Assembly (NCBI GenBank): GCA_900550935.1
Contig: URUD01000008.1
Location: 1-64,000, forward strand
DNA from: an uncultured Roseburia sp.
Lineage (GTDB): Bacteria; Bacillota; Clostridia; Lachnospirales; Lachnospiraceae
Direction of reading: 5' to 3'
DNA: 64,000 nt
This document shows, piece by piece, positions 12,919-22,398 of the stretch (position 1 is its first letter; every line of letters starts with the position of its first letter). The notes beneath the pieces were generated by a model, which worked only from the letters and a program-made list of their open reading frames with translations, had not been told where the DNA came from and searched no databases. The position numbers and the translations under genes were made by a program.

Positions 12919-12947
12919 TTGCCATGTTTTTCTAAATGTGGCATAAT
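12919..12947 (+). promoter_or_regulatory. promoter for galM
   Basis: TTGCCA (12919-12924), 17-base spacer, CATAAT (12942-12947), about 42 bases before the galM start. It diverges from the sua5 promoter only 5 bases away. Confidence 0.65.
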
Positions 12948-12989
12948 TATAAGTACTGCAATATTTTCTTAAACAGGAAAGGGGATCCC

Positions 12990-14027
12990 ATGAAAATTAC
13001 AAAATCTGATTTTGGTACCACGAACACAGGAGAAAATATTCATTTATATCATATGGAAAATAACAGCGGTGCTTACGTCGAAATCATTGATTACGGCTGC
13101 CGCCTTGTAAAGATCGTCGTTCCGGATCGCAATGAGAATATGACTGATGTCTGTCTGGGTCTTGACACCATTGATGGTTACGAAAATGACCAGTCCAGCC
13201 TCGGCGCTGTGGTCGGACGTGTTGCAAACCGGATCAAGGACGGTAAATTTACTTTAAATGGAAAACAATATCAGCTTGCCGTAAACTGCGGCACCAACCA
13301 TCTACACGGCGGTATCGTCGGATATGCCTCCAAGCCGTGGGATGCTAAGATCAAAGATGATAAATTATGTCTGACCATGCAGTCCGCCGACGGAGAAGAA
13401 GGGTATCCCGGCAATCTGACACTGACCGTTACCTACAGCTGGTCCGAGGACAATGAGCTTTCAATCCTCTATGAAGCATCTACCGATGCAGACACACTGC
13501 TCAATGTGACCAACCACGGTTATTTCAATTTAAATGGTGCAGGAAGCGGAGATGTCTTCTCGCACGAACTTTTTATTGATGCGGATATGATCACGGAACT
13601 GGATGATTCGCAGGCTCCTACCGGTGTTTTTCTTCCAGTCGATGGTACACCTTTCGATTTCCGTACCATGCACACGATCGGAAAATTCATGCATTCCGAT
13701 TATGAGCAGTATCATAAATTCGGTACTTATGACCACAATTTTATCATTAACGGTACAGGCTTACGCGAGGCAGCCGTATTGCAGTCAAAAGAAAGCGGCA
13801 TCCGCATGACCTGTTTTACCGACATGCCGGGCATGCAGCTTTACGTCCCGCGCCAGCCGATCGAACAGCCGGGCAAGGGCGGTGTCATCTACAACAGTGG
13901 AACCAGCGTATGTTTGGAAACCCAGTACTTCCCAGATGCTATCAACCACGAGAATTTCCCCAGCATCGTGCTGCATCCGGGAGATGCGTTCCGCTCCAAA
14001 ACGCTCTACCATTTTTCAACATTTTAG
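12990..14027 (+). CDS. galM: aldose 1-epimerase (mutarotase)
   Basis: A 345-residue cytoplasmic beta-sandwich enzyme interconverting alpha and beta anomers of galactose or glucose. Substrate motifs GRVANRI and NHLHGG, the catalytic His in VTNHGYFNLNG, and the catalytic Glu in CLETQYFPDAINH are visible. The start at 12990 has AGGAAAGGGG upstream. It is monocistronic, with its own promoter. In this genome it may serve galactose released by the GH53 galactanase, but the two genes are far apart. Confidence 0.95.
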   Translation: MKITKSDFGTTNTGENIHLYHMENNSGAYVEIIDYGCRLVKIVVPDRNENMTDVCLGLDTIDGYENDQSSLGAVVGRVANRIKDGKFTLNGKQYQLAVNCGTNHLHGGIVGYASKPWDAKIKDDKLCLTMQSADGEEGYPGNLTLTVTYSWSEDNELSILYEASTDADTLLNVTNHGYFNLNGAGSGDVFSHELFIDADMITELDDSQAPTGVFLPVDGTPFDFRTMHTIGKFMHSDYEQYHKFGTYDHNFIINGTGLREAAVLQSKESGIRMTCFTDMPGMQLYVPRQPIEQPGKGGVIYNSGTSVCLETQYFPDAINHENFPSIVLHPGDAFRSKTLYHFSTF

Positions 14028-14067
14028 ATTCCTTTGTATTGATTTTTGCACACGGATTTTTGCCATT

Positions 14068-14354
<287 letters not shown>

Positions 14355-14378
14355 TCCTTGTGTACTTAAAAAGCGAGC

Positions 14379-14420
14379 AAAAATACCGGAATTCCATTTA
14401 CTGGAGTTCCGGTATTTTTT
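14379..14420. terminator. bidirectional terminator between ferredoxin and ureD
   Basis: Long stem with a single mismatch, A-run on one side and T-run on the other. It serves the ferredoxin gene on the plus strand and the urease operon on the minus strand. Confidence 0.85.
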
Positions 14421-14438
14421 GTTCTAAATAATAGTTCC

Positions 14439-15275
14439 CTAAAATTTGCGGATCCGCACCGCTTCTTTTCCCAGAATATTCCTGCGCAGGATATCCCAGA
14501 CTCTGTGCATCTCTTCAAACACTGCATACGCATGGTTTCCCAATATCTTGATCACCAGAAGTTTTTCTGTGACCAGACTGACGCCCAATATGCCATCCTC
14601 ATATACTGCACATTCCTCTGCCAGACGTTCTGCAAGTGTTTCATCACATGCTCCTGCATAAGCATAAATCGTGGCGGCATACACATAGCCTCTCATACAC
14701 TGCAGATTCCGGATGTCCGTCTCCCGCGGATCGATCACCATTTTATCCACAATAACCGGCTTTCCATCCATATACAAAAAAGTCTGTGATGCATATCGTT
14801 CAAACTGGAACACCTCGCCGCGCAACGCCCGCCCTGCCGACAGGATATCCCAGGTGAGCAGCGTCGAATCTTTGCTCAGATAAAAATGGTTTTCCTGCGA
14901 AAACATCGAATCGGCATAAGGAATGATCTCGTCCGGACAGTACTCTAACACGCTTCCCTTTTCCAGATGAAACAGATTCTTCTGGCGTGCGGCCGGGGCG
15001 TTTTCATCCCGTCTCTTATAAATCTTGGTTGCAGACGGTGTGCCAATCCATGCCTTTGCACCAGTTTTTACGGTTACCTCTATTTTAAAATTATCATAAT
15101 CCAGCACGCCTCCACTCGGATTTAGCAGATACAAAAATACCGTGCCGTCATCATCCTGATAAAAAGGCGTCATTACCTGCAGCGGCAGTTTATAAAACTG
15201 TTTTTCAATATAGCTCTCCTGTCCGCCACTCTCTTTTTTCCCGATTTCAAGCCAAATTTCTCCGTTGTACTCCAT
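14439..15275 (-). CDS. ureD: urease accessory protein UreD (UreH)
   Basis: A 278-residue scaffold that binds apo-urease and recruits UreF and UreG for nickel insertion. Typical pieces are the early FYKLPLQVMTPFYQDDDGTVFLYLLNPSGG (split over beta strands), the central PSATKIYKRR and ALRGEVFQFERY. It is the last gene of the urease operon, 18 bases after ureG, and ends before a bidirectional terminator. In many bacteria ureD comes first; here the order is ureABCEFGD. Confidence 0.93.
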   Translation of the reverse strand: MEYNGEIWLEIGKKESGGQESYIEKQFYKLPLQVMTPFYQDDDGTVFLYLLNPSGGVLDYDNFKIEVTVKTGAKAWIGTPSATKIYKRRDENAPAARQKNLFHLEKGSVLEYCPDEIIPYADSMFSQENHFYLSKDSTLLTWDILSAGRALRGEVFQFERYASQTFLYMDGKPVIVDKMVIDPRETDIRNLQCMRGYVYAATIYAYAGACDETLAERLAEECAVYEDGILGVSLVTEKLLVIKILGNHAYAVFEEMHRVWDILRRNILGKEAVRIRKF

Positions 15276-15293
15276 ACGCCCATCACCAGCCTT

Positions 15294-15908
15294 TTATTTT
15301 AAATCTTCAAAGAGCATGTCTTTTTTTATCCATGCAATGATATGGTCTAATCCGGTTCCATCATACAGATTGGTAAATACATACGGCTTTTCGCCACGCA
15401 TCCGTTTCGTATCCTCTTCCATGACATGAAGGTCACTGTGGACATACGGCGCGATATCGATCTTATTGATCACCAGAAGTTCCGACTGTGTGATACCCGG
15501 ACCGCCTTTTCGTGGGATCTTTTCTCCCTCGCCCACATCAATGACAAAGATCAGCCCATCCACCAGTTCCGGGCTGAACGTTGCGGCCAGATTATCGCCT
15601 CCGCTCTCAATAAAAATAAGTTCTATATCCGGAAACCGCTCTAACAGTTCCTCCACCGCATCCAGATTCATGGAAATGTCTTCCCGGACTGCCGTATGTG
15701 GGCATCCGCCCGTCTCGACACCGATGATCCGCTCCGGTGGCAGTGCATTTGCTCTGGTCAATATCTTCTGGTCTTCCTTGGTATAGATATCATTGGTCAC
15801 GACACCGATGCTGTAAGTGTCGGACAATCGTTTACATAATTTTTCGATCAGTGCAGTTTTTCCGGAACCAACCGGACCACCAACACCGATTTTTATTGTC
15901 TTTTTCAT
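15294..15908 (-). CDS. ureG: urease accessory GTPase UreG
   Basis: A 204-residue SIMIBI-class GTPase that delivers Ni2+ to urease with UreD/UreF. The P-loop [15 protein letters not shown], the metal-binding Cys-Pro-His in [30 protein letters not shown] and the base-recognition NKID are intact. The start at 15908 (MKKTIKIG) has GGAGG 7 bases upstream, 16 bases after the ureF stop. An upstream in-frame extension to 16007 would run over ureF and is not supported. Confidence 0.97.
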   Translation of the reverse strand: MKKTIKIGVGGPVGSGKTALIEKLCKRLSDTYSIGVVTNDIYTKEDQKILTRANALPPERIIGVETGGCPHTAVREDISMNLDAVEELLERFPDIELIFIESGGDNLAATFSPELVDGLIFVIDVGEGEKIPRKGGPGITQSELLVINKIDIAPYVHSDLHVMEEDTKRMRGEKPYVFTNLYDGTGLDHIIAWIKKDMLFEDLK

Positions 15909-15924
15909 ATGTTGCCTCCATTCT

Positions 15925-16665
15925 TCAGGACATATACAATCTGGAATAAAGCCGCTCATGCTGCATGGATGCAATGTCCTGTGCCGGGATAAAATTGATG
16001 ACCTCATGGATCTCTTCGTCCAAAAGCTGCTCCGTCACTTCCAGAATCTGTGAATAAACCGAGTAAAGCATGTTCTGGCTTTCGGACTGTCCAAGTGGAA
16101 TGATCTTAATCCCCACCTGCACCAGATTGTTAATGCCATTAAATAAAAATGCCTGCAATGCCTCACGCAGTGGGATTCCGAAAACGCCTGCCCAGTATCC
16201 CGCTGCCACACAGTAGTTTCCCAGCGTTTTGTCCTCTCTTGCCTGTCTGTGACACTCTGCCATCTCCCCTTCGCCAAAGACCGCCTTTGCCGTCCGAAGG
16301 AATGCCTGTCCCATCTTTAAGGATGCCTGCCGGTTTTCTTTTGATAACCGCATCGCTGTGTTTTCACGATCAAGTCTCATCCACGCTTCCCAGTCACCCT
16401 TCTGCCCCGCTTCGTATGCAAGGCAGAAAGCTTCTCCCTCAAAATGTCTGTAGTTCTGTTTCAGAGTCCAGATGAGGTACTCCTTTAGCTCTGCTACCGT
16501 TTTTACTTCTCCCCTGCAGATATAGGTTTCCAGACCAAAGGAATGTGAAAATCCACCCACCGGGTAGGTGCTGCCCATTACCTGGAACAGCAGCAGCAGA
16601 CTATCCGTGGTGATGGTGTTCGTGTGCATGTGCATGTTCTCTTGCTGATATGTTTGCTCTTTCAC
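15925..16665 (-). CDS. ureF: urease accessory protein UreF
   Basis: A 246-residue all-helical protein that works with UreD to control UreG GTPase activity during urease maturation. The signature is [23 protein letters not shown] near the N-terminus, with helical [13 protein letters not shown] and [17 protein letters not shown] further on. The start taken is GTG at 16665 with GGCGGA 6 bases before it, overlapping ureE by 65 bases. ATG at 16635 is an alternative with a weak site. Confidence 0.92.
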   Translation of the reverse strand: MKEQTYQQENMHMHTNTITTDSLLLLFQVMGSTYPVGGFSHSFGLETYICRGEVKTVAELKEYLIWTLKQNYRHFEGEAFCLAYEAGQKGDWEAWMRLDRENTAMRLSKENRQASLKMGQAFLRTAKAVFGEGEMAECHRQAREDKTLGNYCVAAGYWAGVFGIPLREALQAFLFNGINNLVQVGIKIIPLGQSESQNMLYSVYSQILEVTEQLLDEEIHEVINFIPAQDIASMQHERLYSRLYMS

Positions 16666-17077
16666 CTACGATCCGCCTCTTTTCTCTTCCATAACTTACT
16701 CCCAGTTTTACCAGGATCTGCTCTAAAATGGCATCATAGGGAACAAGGATCTCTTCCCCACAGAAATATGCCTTTTTGTGCATGTTTCCAATATTGTAAC
16801 AGGTTTTGCCCCAGCTCCTTACGCCTTCCGGTCTGATGGCAAGGACGTCTTCTTCTGCCGCACGCACCAGAATAACATCCTCTTCTCCTGCATATAAGGC
16901 ATCGCCATCCTCCAGTCTTTGATCTGCTTCTAACGATATTGCTGCCTCATAGCCGTCTCCGGCACAAAATCTCTGGTGTCCTTTTGCCATCTCTTCCTCT
17001 GTGAATTCCACCGTATGAAGTCTTTTTCCGGTCAGATCCAGTTCTTTCGCTTTTCCTGCAATCTTTTCAATCACCAT
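16601..17077 (-). CDS. ureE: urease accessory protein UreE, nickel chaperone
   Basis: A 158-residue protein storing and passing Ni2+ to UreG. The N-terminal peptide-binding domain (about 1-75) leads to a metal-binding domain with the conserved GNMHKKAYF His. The C-terminus is a histidine-rich tail ([11 protein letters not shown]), typical of strong Ni2+ binders. The start at 17077 (MVIEKIAG) has GGAGG 8 bases upstream; ATG at 17092 abuts AAGGGG. It lies 24 bases after ureC. Confidence 0.94.
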   Translation of the reverse strand: MVIEKIAGKAKELDLTGKRLHTVEFTEEEMAKGHQRFCAGDGYEAAISLEADQRLEDGDALYAGEEDVILVRAAEEDVLAIRPEGVRSWGKTCYNIGNMHKKAYFCGEEILVPYDAILEQILVKLGVSYGREKRRIVGERANISAREHAHAHEHHHHG

Positions 17078-17116
17078 CTGTTTCTCCTCCATCCCCTTGT
17101 TATTTTACAGTTCACT

Positions 17117-18838
17117 TTAACGGAAATAATATTTCTGTCCAAGCGGCACCACTTCCACCGGTTCGCATGTCATCAGCTCTCCATCCGCGTATACTTCATA
17201 CGTCTCCGGGTCTACCTCGATCTTCGGACAGTAGCTGTTTCTGACCATATCTTTTTTCCCTATGGTGCGGGTATTTTTGACCGGCAGCAGCTTTTGTCCG
17301 GATATCTTTAATTTTTCTGCCAGCCCGTCTGCGATCGCTGCCTTTGTGACAAATACTTTTGATAACGTATTACAGCAGGAGCCAAAGCCACCATACTGCG
17401 CTTTATAGATAAGCGGCTCGCCCCATGCCACCGAAGCATTGGCATCTCCACAGGGAGCCCATGCGAGAAATCCTGATTTTAATACCATTTCCGGCTTTGT
17501 CCCGAAAAACTCGCTCTTCCAGATCACAATATCTGCAATCCGTCCCGGCTGTAAGGAACCCACGTACTCATCAATTCCAAAGGTAATCGCCGGATTGATC
17601 GTATATTTTGCAAGATAACGGAGCACTCTCTGGTTGTCGTTGTCTCCGGTTTCCTCCGGCAATGATCCTCTCTGCTGTTTCATCTTCGATGCAAGCTGCC
17701 AGGTACGGATAACCGACTCCCCGACACGTCCCATCCCCTGGGAATCCGAACCGATCATGCTGATCGCGCCCAGATCATGCAGGACATCTTCTGCCGCTAT
17801 GGTCTCTTTCCGTATCCTGGAATCCGCAAACGCAACGTCCTCCGGCACATCCGGGTTTAGATGATGTGCCACGAAGATCATATCCAGATGTTCATCCACC
17901 GTATTGACCGTATACGGGTTCGTCGGATTGGTAGAGGACGGCAGGATATTTGGCTCGCCACAGATCTTGATGATATCCGGGGCATGTCCTCCTCCGGCTC
18001 CCTCGGTATGGTACGCGTGCATGGTCCTTCCACCGATCGCTCCGATGGTACTCTCCACAAATCCGGATTCATTTAACGTGTCTGTATGGATCTGCACCGA
18101 AAAATCCATTTCATCCGCAACCGAAAGACAGGTATTGATGACTTCCGGGGTTGCCGCCCAGTCCTCATGGATCTTCATTCCGATGGCTCCGCTCTTCGCC
18201 TGGTTCCGGATCGCCTCCGGCTCACAGGAATTTCCTCTGGCAAGCTGTCCGATATTGACCGGAACATTTTCAAAGGATTCGATCATATTTTTAAGATTAA
18301 ACGGTCCCGGTGCTTCAATGCTGAGTGTCTTGGCACCACAGCCTCCGCCTATCATTGTGGTAAGTCCGTTGCTGAGTGCCTCCCACGCCTGATGCGGTGA
18401 CTCGAAATGCACATGCACATCAATGCCTCCTGCCGTCGCGATCCAGCCCGGATCTCCGGTTATGATCTCTGTCTCCGGACAGATGACAAGTCCCGGTGTA
18501 ATGTCCATGGTATCTGGATTTCCCGCTTTTCCGACTCCGACGATCTTTCCGTCCTTGATGCCCATATCTCCTTTTATCACTCCAAGCACCGGATCTAAAA
18601 AGATCATGTTGGTAATGACGAGATCCAGCCCGCCTTCCTGCGCCGTAATACCCGGTTTTTGTCCCATTCCATCCCGGCAGGATTTTCCGCCTCCCGCAAT
18701 GACTTCATCTCCATAATGACCCTCGGCATAATCTTTCTCGATCTCTATGACTAATCCGGTATCTGCAAGATGCACTTTATCGCCGGTCGTTGGTCCGTAA
18801 ATATTTACATATTCCTCTTTTTTCATTCTGTACGCCAT
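17117..18838 (-). CDS. ureC: urease alpha subunit, flap Cys replaced by Ala
   Basis: Catalytic subunit, 573 residues, hydrolysing urea to ammonia and CO2. The Ni ligands are in GIDVHVHFESPH and in GRTMHAYHTEGAGGGHAPD. Lys222 in GMKIHEDW is the residue that is carbamylated. The active-site flap reads FVAHHLNPDVPEDVAFADSRIR. The first Ala (codon at 17867-17869, residue 324) stands where Klebsiella has Cys319, just before the catalytic His. Residue offsets (222/217 and 324/319) agree. The start at 18838 has GGAGG 9 bases upstream; ATG at 18844 is only 3 bases away. All else looks intact, so the enzyme is probably active. Confidence 0.98.
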   Translation of the reverse strand: MAYRMKKEEYVNIYGPTTGDKVHLADTGLVIEIEKDYAEGHYGDEVIAGGGKSCRDGMGQKPGITAQEGGLDLVITNMIFLDPVLGVIKGDMGIKDGKIVGVGKAGNPDTMDITPGLVICPETEIITGDPGWIATAGGIDVHVHFESPHQAWEALSNGLTTMIGGGCGAKTLSIEAPGPFNLKNMIESFENVPVNIGQLARGNSCEPEAIRNQAKSGAIGMKIHEDWAATPEVINTCLSVADEMDFSVQIHTDTLNESGFVESTIGAIGGRTMHAYHTEGAGGGHAPDIIKICGEPNILPSSTNPTNPYTVNTVDEHLDMIFVAHHLNPDVPEDVAFADSRIRKETIAAEDVLHDLGAISMIGSDSQGMGRVGESVIRTWQLASKMKQQRGSLPEETGDNDNQRVLRYLAKYTINPAITFGIDEYVGSLQPGRIADIVIWKSEFFGTKPEMVLKSGFLAWAPCGDANASVAWGEPLIYKAQYGGFGSCCNTLSKVFVTKAAIADGLAEKLKISGQKLLPVKNTRTIGKKDMVRNSYCPKIEVDPETYEVYADGELMTCEPVEVVPLGQKYYFR

Positions 18839-18854
18839 ATCCATCTTCCTCCTA

Positions 18855-19220
18855 CTATATAAAGCCTTTTTCTATTGCCCGCCGGATCGCTGCCTCTTTT
18901 ACTTCTTCCTGTTCCACCGGTCCATTTGTCAGCCCGTTGAATCCTCTCATAATGCGGTCTCCTGCATATTCTACGACCGTTACCTTTTTCTCTTCCCCCG
19001 GTTCAAACCTTACGGCAGTTCCTGCCGGAATATCAAGGTGCATCCCAAACGCCTTTTCCCGGTCAAATCTGAGTGCCTTATTCACTTCAAAAAAATGATA
19101 ATGCGAGCCGACCTGGATCGCCCGGTCTCCCAGATTGGAAACGATCAGCTCCTGCGTCCGTCTCCCTTCGTTTAAAATAACGTCTTTTCCATTTGAAATA
19201 ATTTCACCAATCTGATACAT
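18855..19220 (-). CDS. ureB: urease beta subunit
   Basis: A 121-residue small structural subunit, with start MYQIGEII at 19220 and GGGAGG upstream. Motifs [25 protein letters not shown] and [19 protein letters not shown] (split here for reading) define UreB. It is separate from ureA and ureC, the usual three-subunit bacterial form, and lies 16 bases before ureC. Confidence 0.97.
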   Translation of the reverse strand: MYQIGEIISNGKDVILNEGRRTQELIVSNLGDRAIQVGSHYHFFEVNKALRFDREKAFGMHLDIPAGTAVRFEPGEEKKVTVVEYAGDRIMRGFNGLTNGPVEQEEVKEAAIRRAIEKGFI

Positions 19221-19255
19221 CGTTCTTCCTCCCATCCTGTTTTTGCCGTATTACG

Positions 19256-19606
19256 TTATACCATTGACAGCAGTTCTTTTATCGTGTCTTCTTTTTTCTC
19301 CAGACGAATGGGGTTGTGGATACTGACCAGTTTTGTCCCATCCGGCATCAGCACTTCAAGCTGGATGAATGGAAGCAGTCTCTCCGTTCCCTCCATCACA
19401 TCCTCTAACGAGATGATCTGGGAACCGATGGAGATCAGCTCGGTCAGTGTATTACACCCGGCTCTTGCCCGCTCTAACAGTTCATCACAGATAATGGCAT
19501 CTGCTTCCACATAATTGAGTTTCAGTCCCCGTTTCCATCTCCGTCTTGCAAGTTCTGCAACCTCAAAAATGATCAGTCGTTCTTCTTCCTTTAATGTCAG
19601 TTTCAT
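19256..19606 (-). CDS. ureA: urease gamma subunit
   Basis: A 116-residue small urease subunit. LKLNYVEADAIICDELLERAR, DVMEGTERLLPFIQLE and the C-terminal FPDGTKL-like MPDGTKLVSIHNPI match the family. It carries about 15 extra C-terminal residues after HNPI (LEKKEDTIKELLSMV) beyond the usual ~100. The start at 19606 (MKLTLKEEE) has GGAGG 8 bases upstream. First gene of ureABCEFGD. Confidence 0.96.
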   Translation of the reverse strand: MKLTLKEEERLIIFEVAELARRRWKRGLKLNYVEADAIICDELLERARAGCNTLTELISIGSQIISLEDVMEGTERLLPFIQLEVLMPDGTKLVSIHNPIRLEKKEDTIKELLSMV

Positions 19607-19631
19607 ACGTTCTACCTCCTGATAGCTTTTA

Positions 19632-19660
19632 TTCATAAGTTTTTTAGGGGATTTTTGTAA
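19632..19660 (-). promoter_or_regulatory. possible promoter for the urease operon
   Basis: TTACAA (19655-19660), 17-base spacer, TATGAA (19632-19637) on the minus strand, about 25 bases before ureA. It lies in the 130-base gap shared with the divergent amidohydrolase gene. Moderate match only. Confidence 0.4.
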
Positions 19661-19736
19661 GTTTTCTCCCTTTTCTATTTTGCATAACGCTTTATACTAA
19701 TTCTCAACAATTCAATTTGAAATGGAGGGAATTATC

Positions 19737-20594
19737 ATGGATACTAAAATTGCTGCGGTTCAGATGAACTGCAAAAATGGTCAGATGGCTTCCACACTTC
19801 AGAAAATGCTTTCCTATGTAGAGGAGGCTGCAGACCATGGTGCCAAGCTCGTCATTCTCCCAGAAGGCATTTATCAGGGCTACATTTTCACTTCCTATGA
19901 GGAAGCTGCTGCTGTTGCAGAAGAAATTCCTTCCGGAAACTGTGTACAGGCTCTGATCAAAAAAGCTGCCGAGCGGGATGTCTATATCATTGCCGGTCTA
20001 TATGAAAAAGAAGGCATTCATTTATATAACTCAGCCGTGCTTGTAGGTCCCGAAGAAGGTTACATCGGAACCTACCGTAAAATGCACATGTGGTCAACCG
20101 AAAAGCTTTACTGTGAAGAAAGCCATACCGGATTTCCTGTTTTTGACACCAGACTTGGCCGTATCGGCATTATGATCTGCTATGATCTGTGGTTTCCGGA
20201 AACAATCCGTCTTCTGACTCTTCAGGGTGCTGATCTTATCTGCTCTCCCTCTGGCTGGGTCCTGGATGAAAACATTGTTTCAAGTGAAATGCCAATGGCA
20301 AATACTTTATGTATTGCAAATTCTCACTGCAATGGTGTCTACATTGCCGCCTCCGTCCGTGTAGGACAGGAACGCGGTACCAAATGGGTGGGAAACAGCA
20401 TTATCACCAGTCCAAAAGGTTCTGTTTTAGCCAAAGCTGGCAGCGATAAAGAAGAGATCATTTATGCCGATGTTGATCTGCGCAGTGCAAAAGCTTCCCG
20501 CTGTTGGGGACCAAGAACCCATATCATTGCTGACAGACGGCGGGACTACTATGACAAAATGCTTGGTTATTCTGCATCGCCATATATTCTGTAG
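19737..20594 (+). CDS. nitrilase-superfamily amidohydrolase
   Basis: A 285-residue carbon-nitrogen hydrolase that cleaves amides or N-carbamoyl compounds to release ammonia. The Glu-Lys-Cys catalytic triad is visible in LVILPEGIY, TYRKMHMW and IMICYDLWFPE. The start at 19737 (MDTKIAAV) has GGAGGG 7 bases upstream. It diverges from ureA and its 3' end overlaps the convergent AraC gene by 71 bases. Substrate unknown; the setting (urease, amide transporter, glutamine synthetase) suggests short-chain amides or ureido compounds. Confidence 0.9.
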   Translation: MDTKIAAVQMNCKNGQMASTLQKMLSYVEEAADHGAKLVILPEGIYQGYIFTSYEEAAAVAEEIPSGNCVQALIKKAAERDVYIIAGLYEKEGIHLYNSAVLVGPEEGYIGTYRKMHMWSTEKLYCEESHTGFPVFDTRLGRIGIMICYDLWFPETIRLLTLQGADLICSPSGWVLDENIVSSEMPMANTLCIANSHCNGVYIAASVRVGQERGTKWVGNSIITSPKGSVLAKAGSDKEEIIYADVDLRSAKASRCWGPRTHIIADRRRDYYDKMLGYSASPYIL

Positions 20595-21396
20595 GTTTGC
20601 ATCTATAGTAGTTTTTAAACACCTTGCTGAAGTATTCTGTATCTTCGTAGCCAAGCTGCAATGCACATTCGTACACCTTACAATGATGCCGGAGCAAGAC
20701 ATGGCTGCGGAGCATACGGATCTCGGTAAAGAAATTCACAAAATTTCTTCCTGTCTCCTGCTTGAACAGATGGCTCAGATAGGTTTTATTTACAAAAAAC
20801 GTATCTGCTATCTTTTCCAGACTGATATCGTTTTCCACATTTTCCCACGCATATTCCGCCACCTGCCGGATCAGTTCGCTATCCGTATGAATGTTGAATT
20901 TTGTGACAAGATAATAGATTTTTCTGGCGATCGCAAGAATCTCCTCCCGCAGTTCTTCGGTGGAGATCTGCTTTTCTGATAATGTCATTTCTTCTTTTTC
21001 AAAATAAAGTGGAAAATATTCATACCGGACAAGAATGTCTTCATACAGACTGTCAAACATTGCCTGCATTTCCACCTGGATCTCATATGCTTTTATCCCG
21101 CGATTTCTTTCAGCATGGTAAAATACGCCCTCGAGTATCTGAAAAAAGGTTTCCTCCCCGTCAAGGAGCATTTTTCGAATACGCTCATACTCACAGGTGC
21201 TTATAACCTGTTCCTTTTTGATATTCTCAAACTGGAATACTGTACCACGCAGCCGCTCTAATGCATCTTTTGCCTGCCGCTCCCAGAACATCTTTTTTTC
21301 TAAGTCTGCCGATCCGGCAGCACAGGTGAATGCCTGCTCTAAGATATCCAGATCTCTTGTATGACCTTCTTGTAAAAACAGTGACGTCTGATCCAT
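20524..21396 (-). CDS. AraC-family transcriptional regulator
   Basis: A 290-residue regulator with a helical N-terminal region of no obvious family (about 1-185) and a C-terminal AraC double helix-turn-helix (about 185-285). The latter shows ISLEKIADTFFVNKTYLSHLFKQETG and LQLGYEDTEYFSKVFKNYYRCKPTEY. The start at 21396 (MDQTSLF) has GAGGTG 6 bases upstream. The last 71 bases overlap the convergent amidohydrolase gene. A terminator-like hairpin lies 37 bases before the start. It probably controls the surrounding nitrogen genes; the ligand is unknown. Confidence 0.88.
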   Translation of the reverse strand: MDQTSLFLQEGHTRDLDILEQAFTCAAGSADLEKKMFWERQAKDALERLRGTVFQFENIKKEQVISTCEYERIRKMLLDGEETFFQILEGVFYHAERNRGIKAYEIQVEMQAMFDSLYEDILVRYEYFPLYFEKEEMTLSEKQISTEELREEILAIARKIYYLVTKFNIHTDSELIRQVAEYAWENVENDISLEKIADTFFVNKTYLSHLFKQETGRNFVNFFTEIRMLRSHVLLRHHCKVYECALQLGYEDTEYFSKVFKNYYRCKPTEYMAMQNNQAFCHSSPAVCQQ

Positions 21397-21432
21397 TACG
21401 CTCACCTCGACCTTCTTTTGTATTTCTATAAA

Positions 21433-21467
21433 CAAAAAACGGCATCTGGTAAATACCAGACACCGTT
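21433..21467 (-). terminator. terminator in front of AraC gene
   Basis: Stem AACGG..TCTGGTA/TACCAGA..CCGTT with a T-run on the minus strand (21432-21438). It can end the cyclodeaminase-AraC unit upstream (stop at 21539). It also lies only 37 bases before the next AraC start, so it may act as a leader attenuator. Confidence 0.75.
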
Positions 21468-21538
21468 GTCCTTTGTTTGTGACTATTTTAGCGTTTTCGA
21501 ATCGATTTGGATTGTAAAAAACAGACCTATTTTAAATT

Positions 21539-22372
21539 TTACAGAATTTTGAGTCTTTCCATCATACGTTCCTGTTTCAGATCATTAACAAATTTTACCG
21601 GGCTCTGCCCGCTGAATGTCTTAAAATCATGGATAAAATGTGCTTCGTCATAATAGCCGATCTCACTGATATCACAGAGTTCATAGTGGTCGATACATTT
21701 TTCCTCGATCTCCTGCAATGCATTCTGGAAACGGATGATCCGGCAGAATTTCTTCGGTGCGATCCCGGTCTTTTCGGCAAACATCCGGCTGATGTAACGC
21801 TCCGAATAGCCCATGCTCTCTGCCAGTTCCGAGATCTTCACATTTCCTCTTCTGTTCAGGATCTCCTGTAACATATGATGGCTGATGCCATCCATCACTG
21901 CATTGCTTTTATCCGCAAGGTATTTTGGAAGATAATACGCCATAAACGCTGCGATACGGCTTTCAAAATCTGCTGCCATTGCAATTTTTTCAATTAAAGC
22001 ATGGTTCTCCGGTTGATCCTGTAACGGGATCGCATGCTCTACCATTTCTGAAAACGGCGTATCATCAAACAGAAATCTCTGTCCCGGCAGAAAGCGGACA
22101 CCAAAATAATGGTAGCCGCTGTGCACTTTTACTGCATGTGGCTGTAAAAGCGTTCCGATCACATCAGCTCCCATTTTCCTGTAATCCGTGCTCCAGTAAA
22201 ACATGACATCAATGCAGCCATCAGGAACGGAGGTCTTGATCTCCGACACTCCGTTGCTGACCCTGCATTCATAAAAATGCGATATTCCGTACTCCAGCAC
22301 AATCTTTTTCGTATATTGTTCCGTCAACAGCATATGATATGGCTGCCTTGGTATCAATAAACCGGTATCCAT
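21539..22372 (-). CDS. AraC-family transcriptional regulator
   Basis: A 277-residue protein. The N-terminal half (about 30-130) has the beta-rich sensor pattern with VPDGCIDVMFYW and GVRFLPGQ seen in DUF6597-type AraC regulators. The C-terminal half has the double helix-turn-helix (ISELAESMGYSERYISRMFAEKTG and ISEIGYYDEAHFIHDFKTFSGQSP). It follows the cyclodeaminase-family gene by 26 bases on the same strand and is probably cotranscribed and regulates it. Ligand unknown. Confidence 0.9.
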   Translation of the reverse strand: MDTGLLIPRQPYHMLLTEQYTKKIVLEYGISHFYECRVSNGVSEIKTSVPDGCIDVMFYWSTDYRKMGADVIGTLLQPHAVKVHSGYHYFGVRFLPGQRFLFDDTPFSEMVEHAIPLQDQPENHALIEKIAMAADFESRIAAFMAYYLPKYLADKSNAVMDGISHHMLQEILNRRGNVKISELAESMGYSERYISRMFAEKTGIAPKKFCRIIRFQNALQEIEEKCIDHYELCDISEIGYYDEAHFIHDFKTFSGQSPVKFVNDLKQERMMERLKIL

Positions 22373-22398
22373 GAATCGCTTCCGTCCTTCCTATGCCG

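Noticed and set aside
17904..18392. 162-codon open frame on the plus strand opposite ureC
   Set aside because: It lies wholly inside the conserved urease coding sequence, has no start signal, and encodes nothing recognisable.
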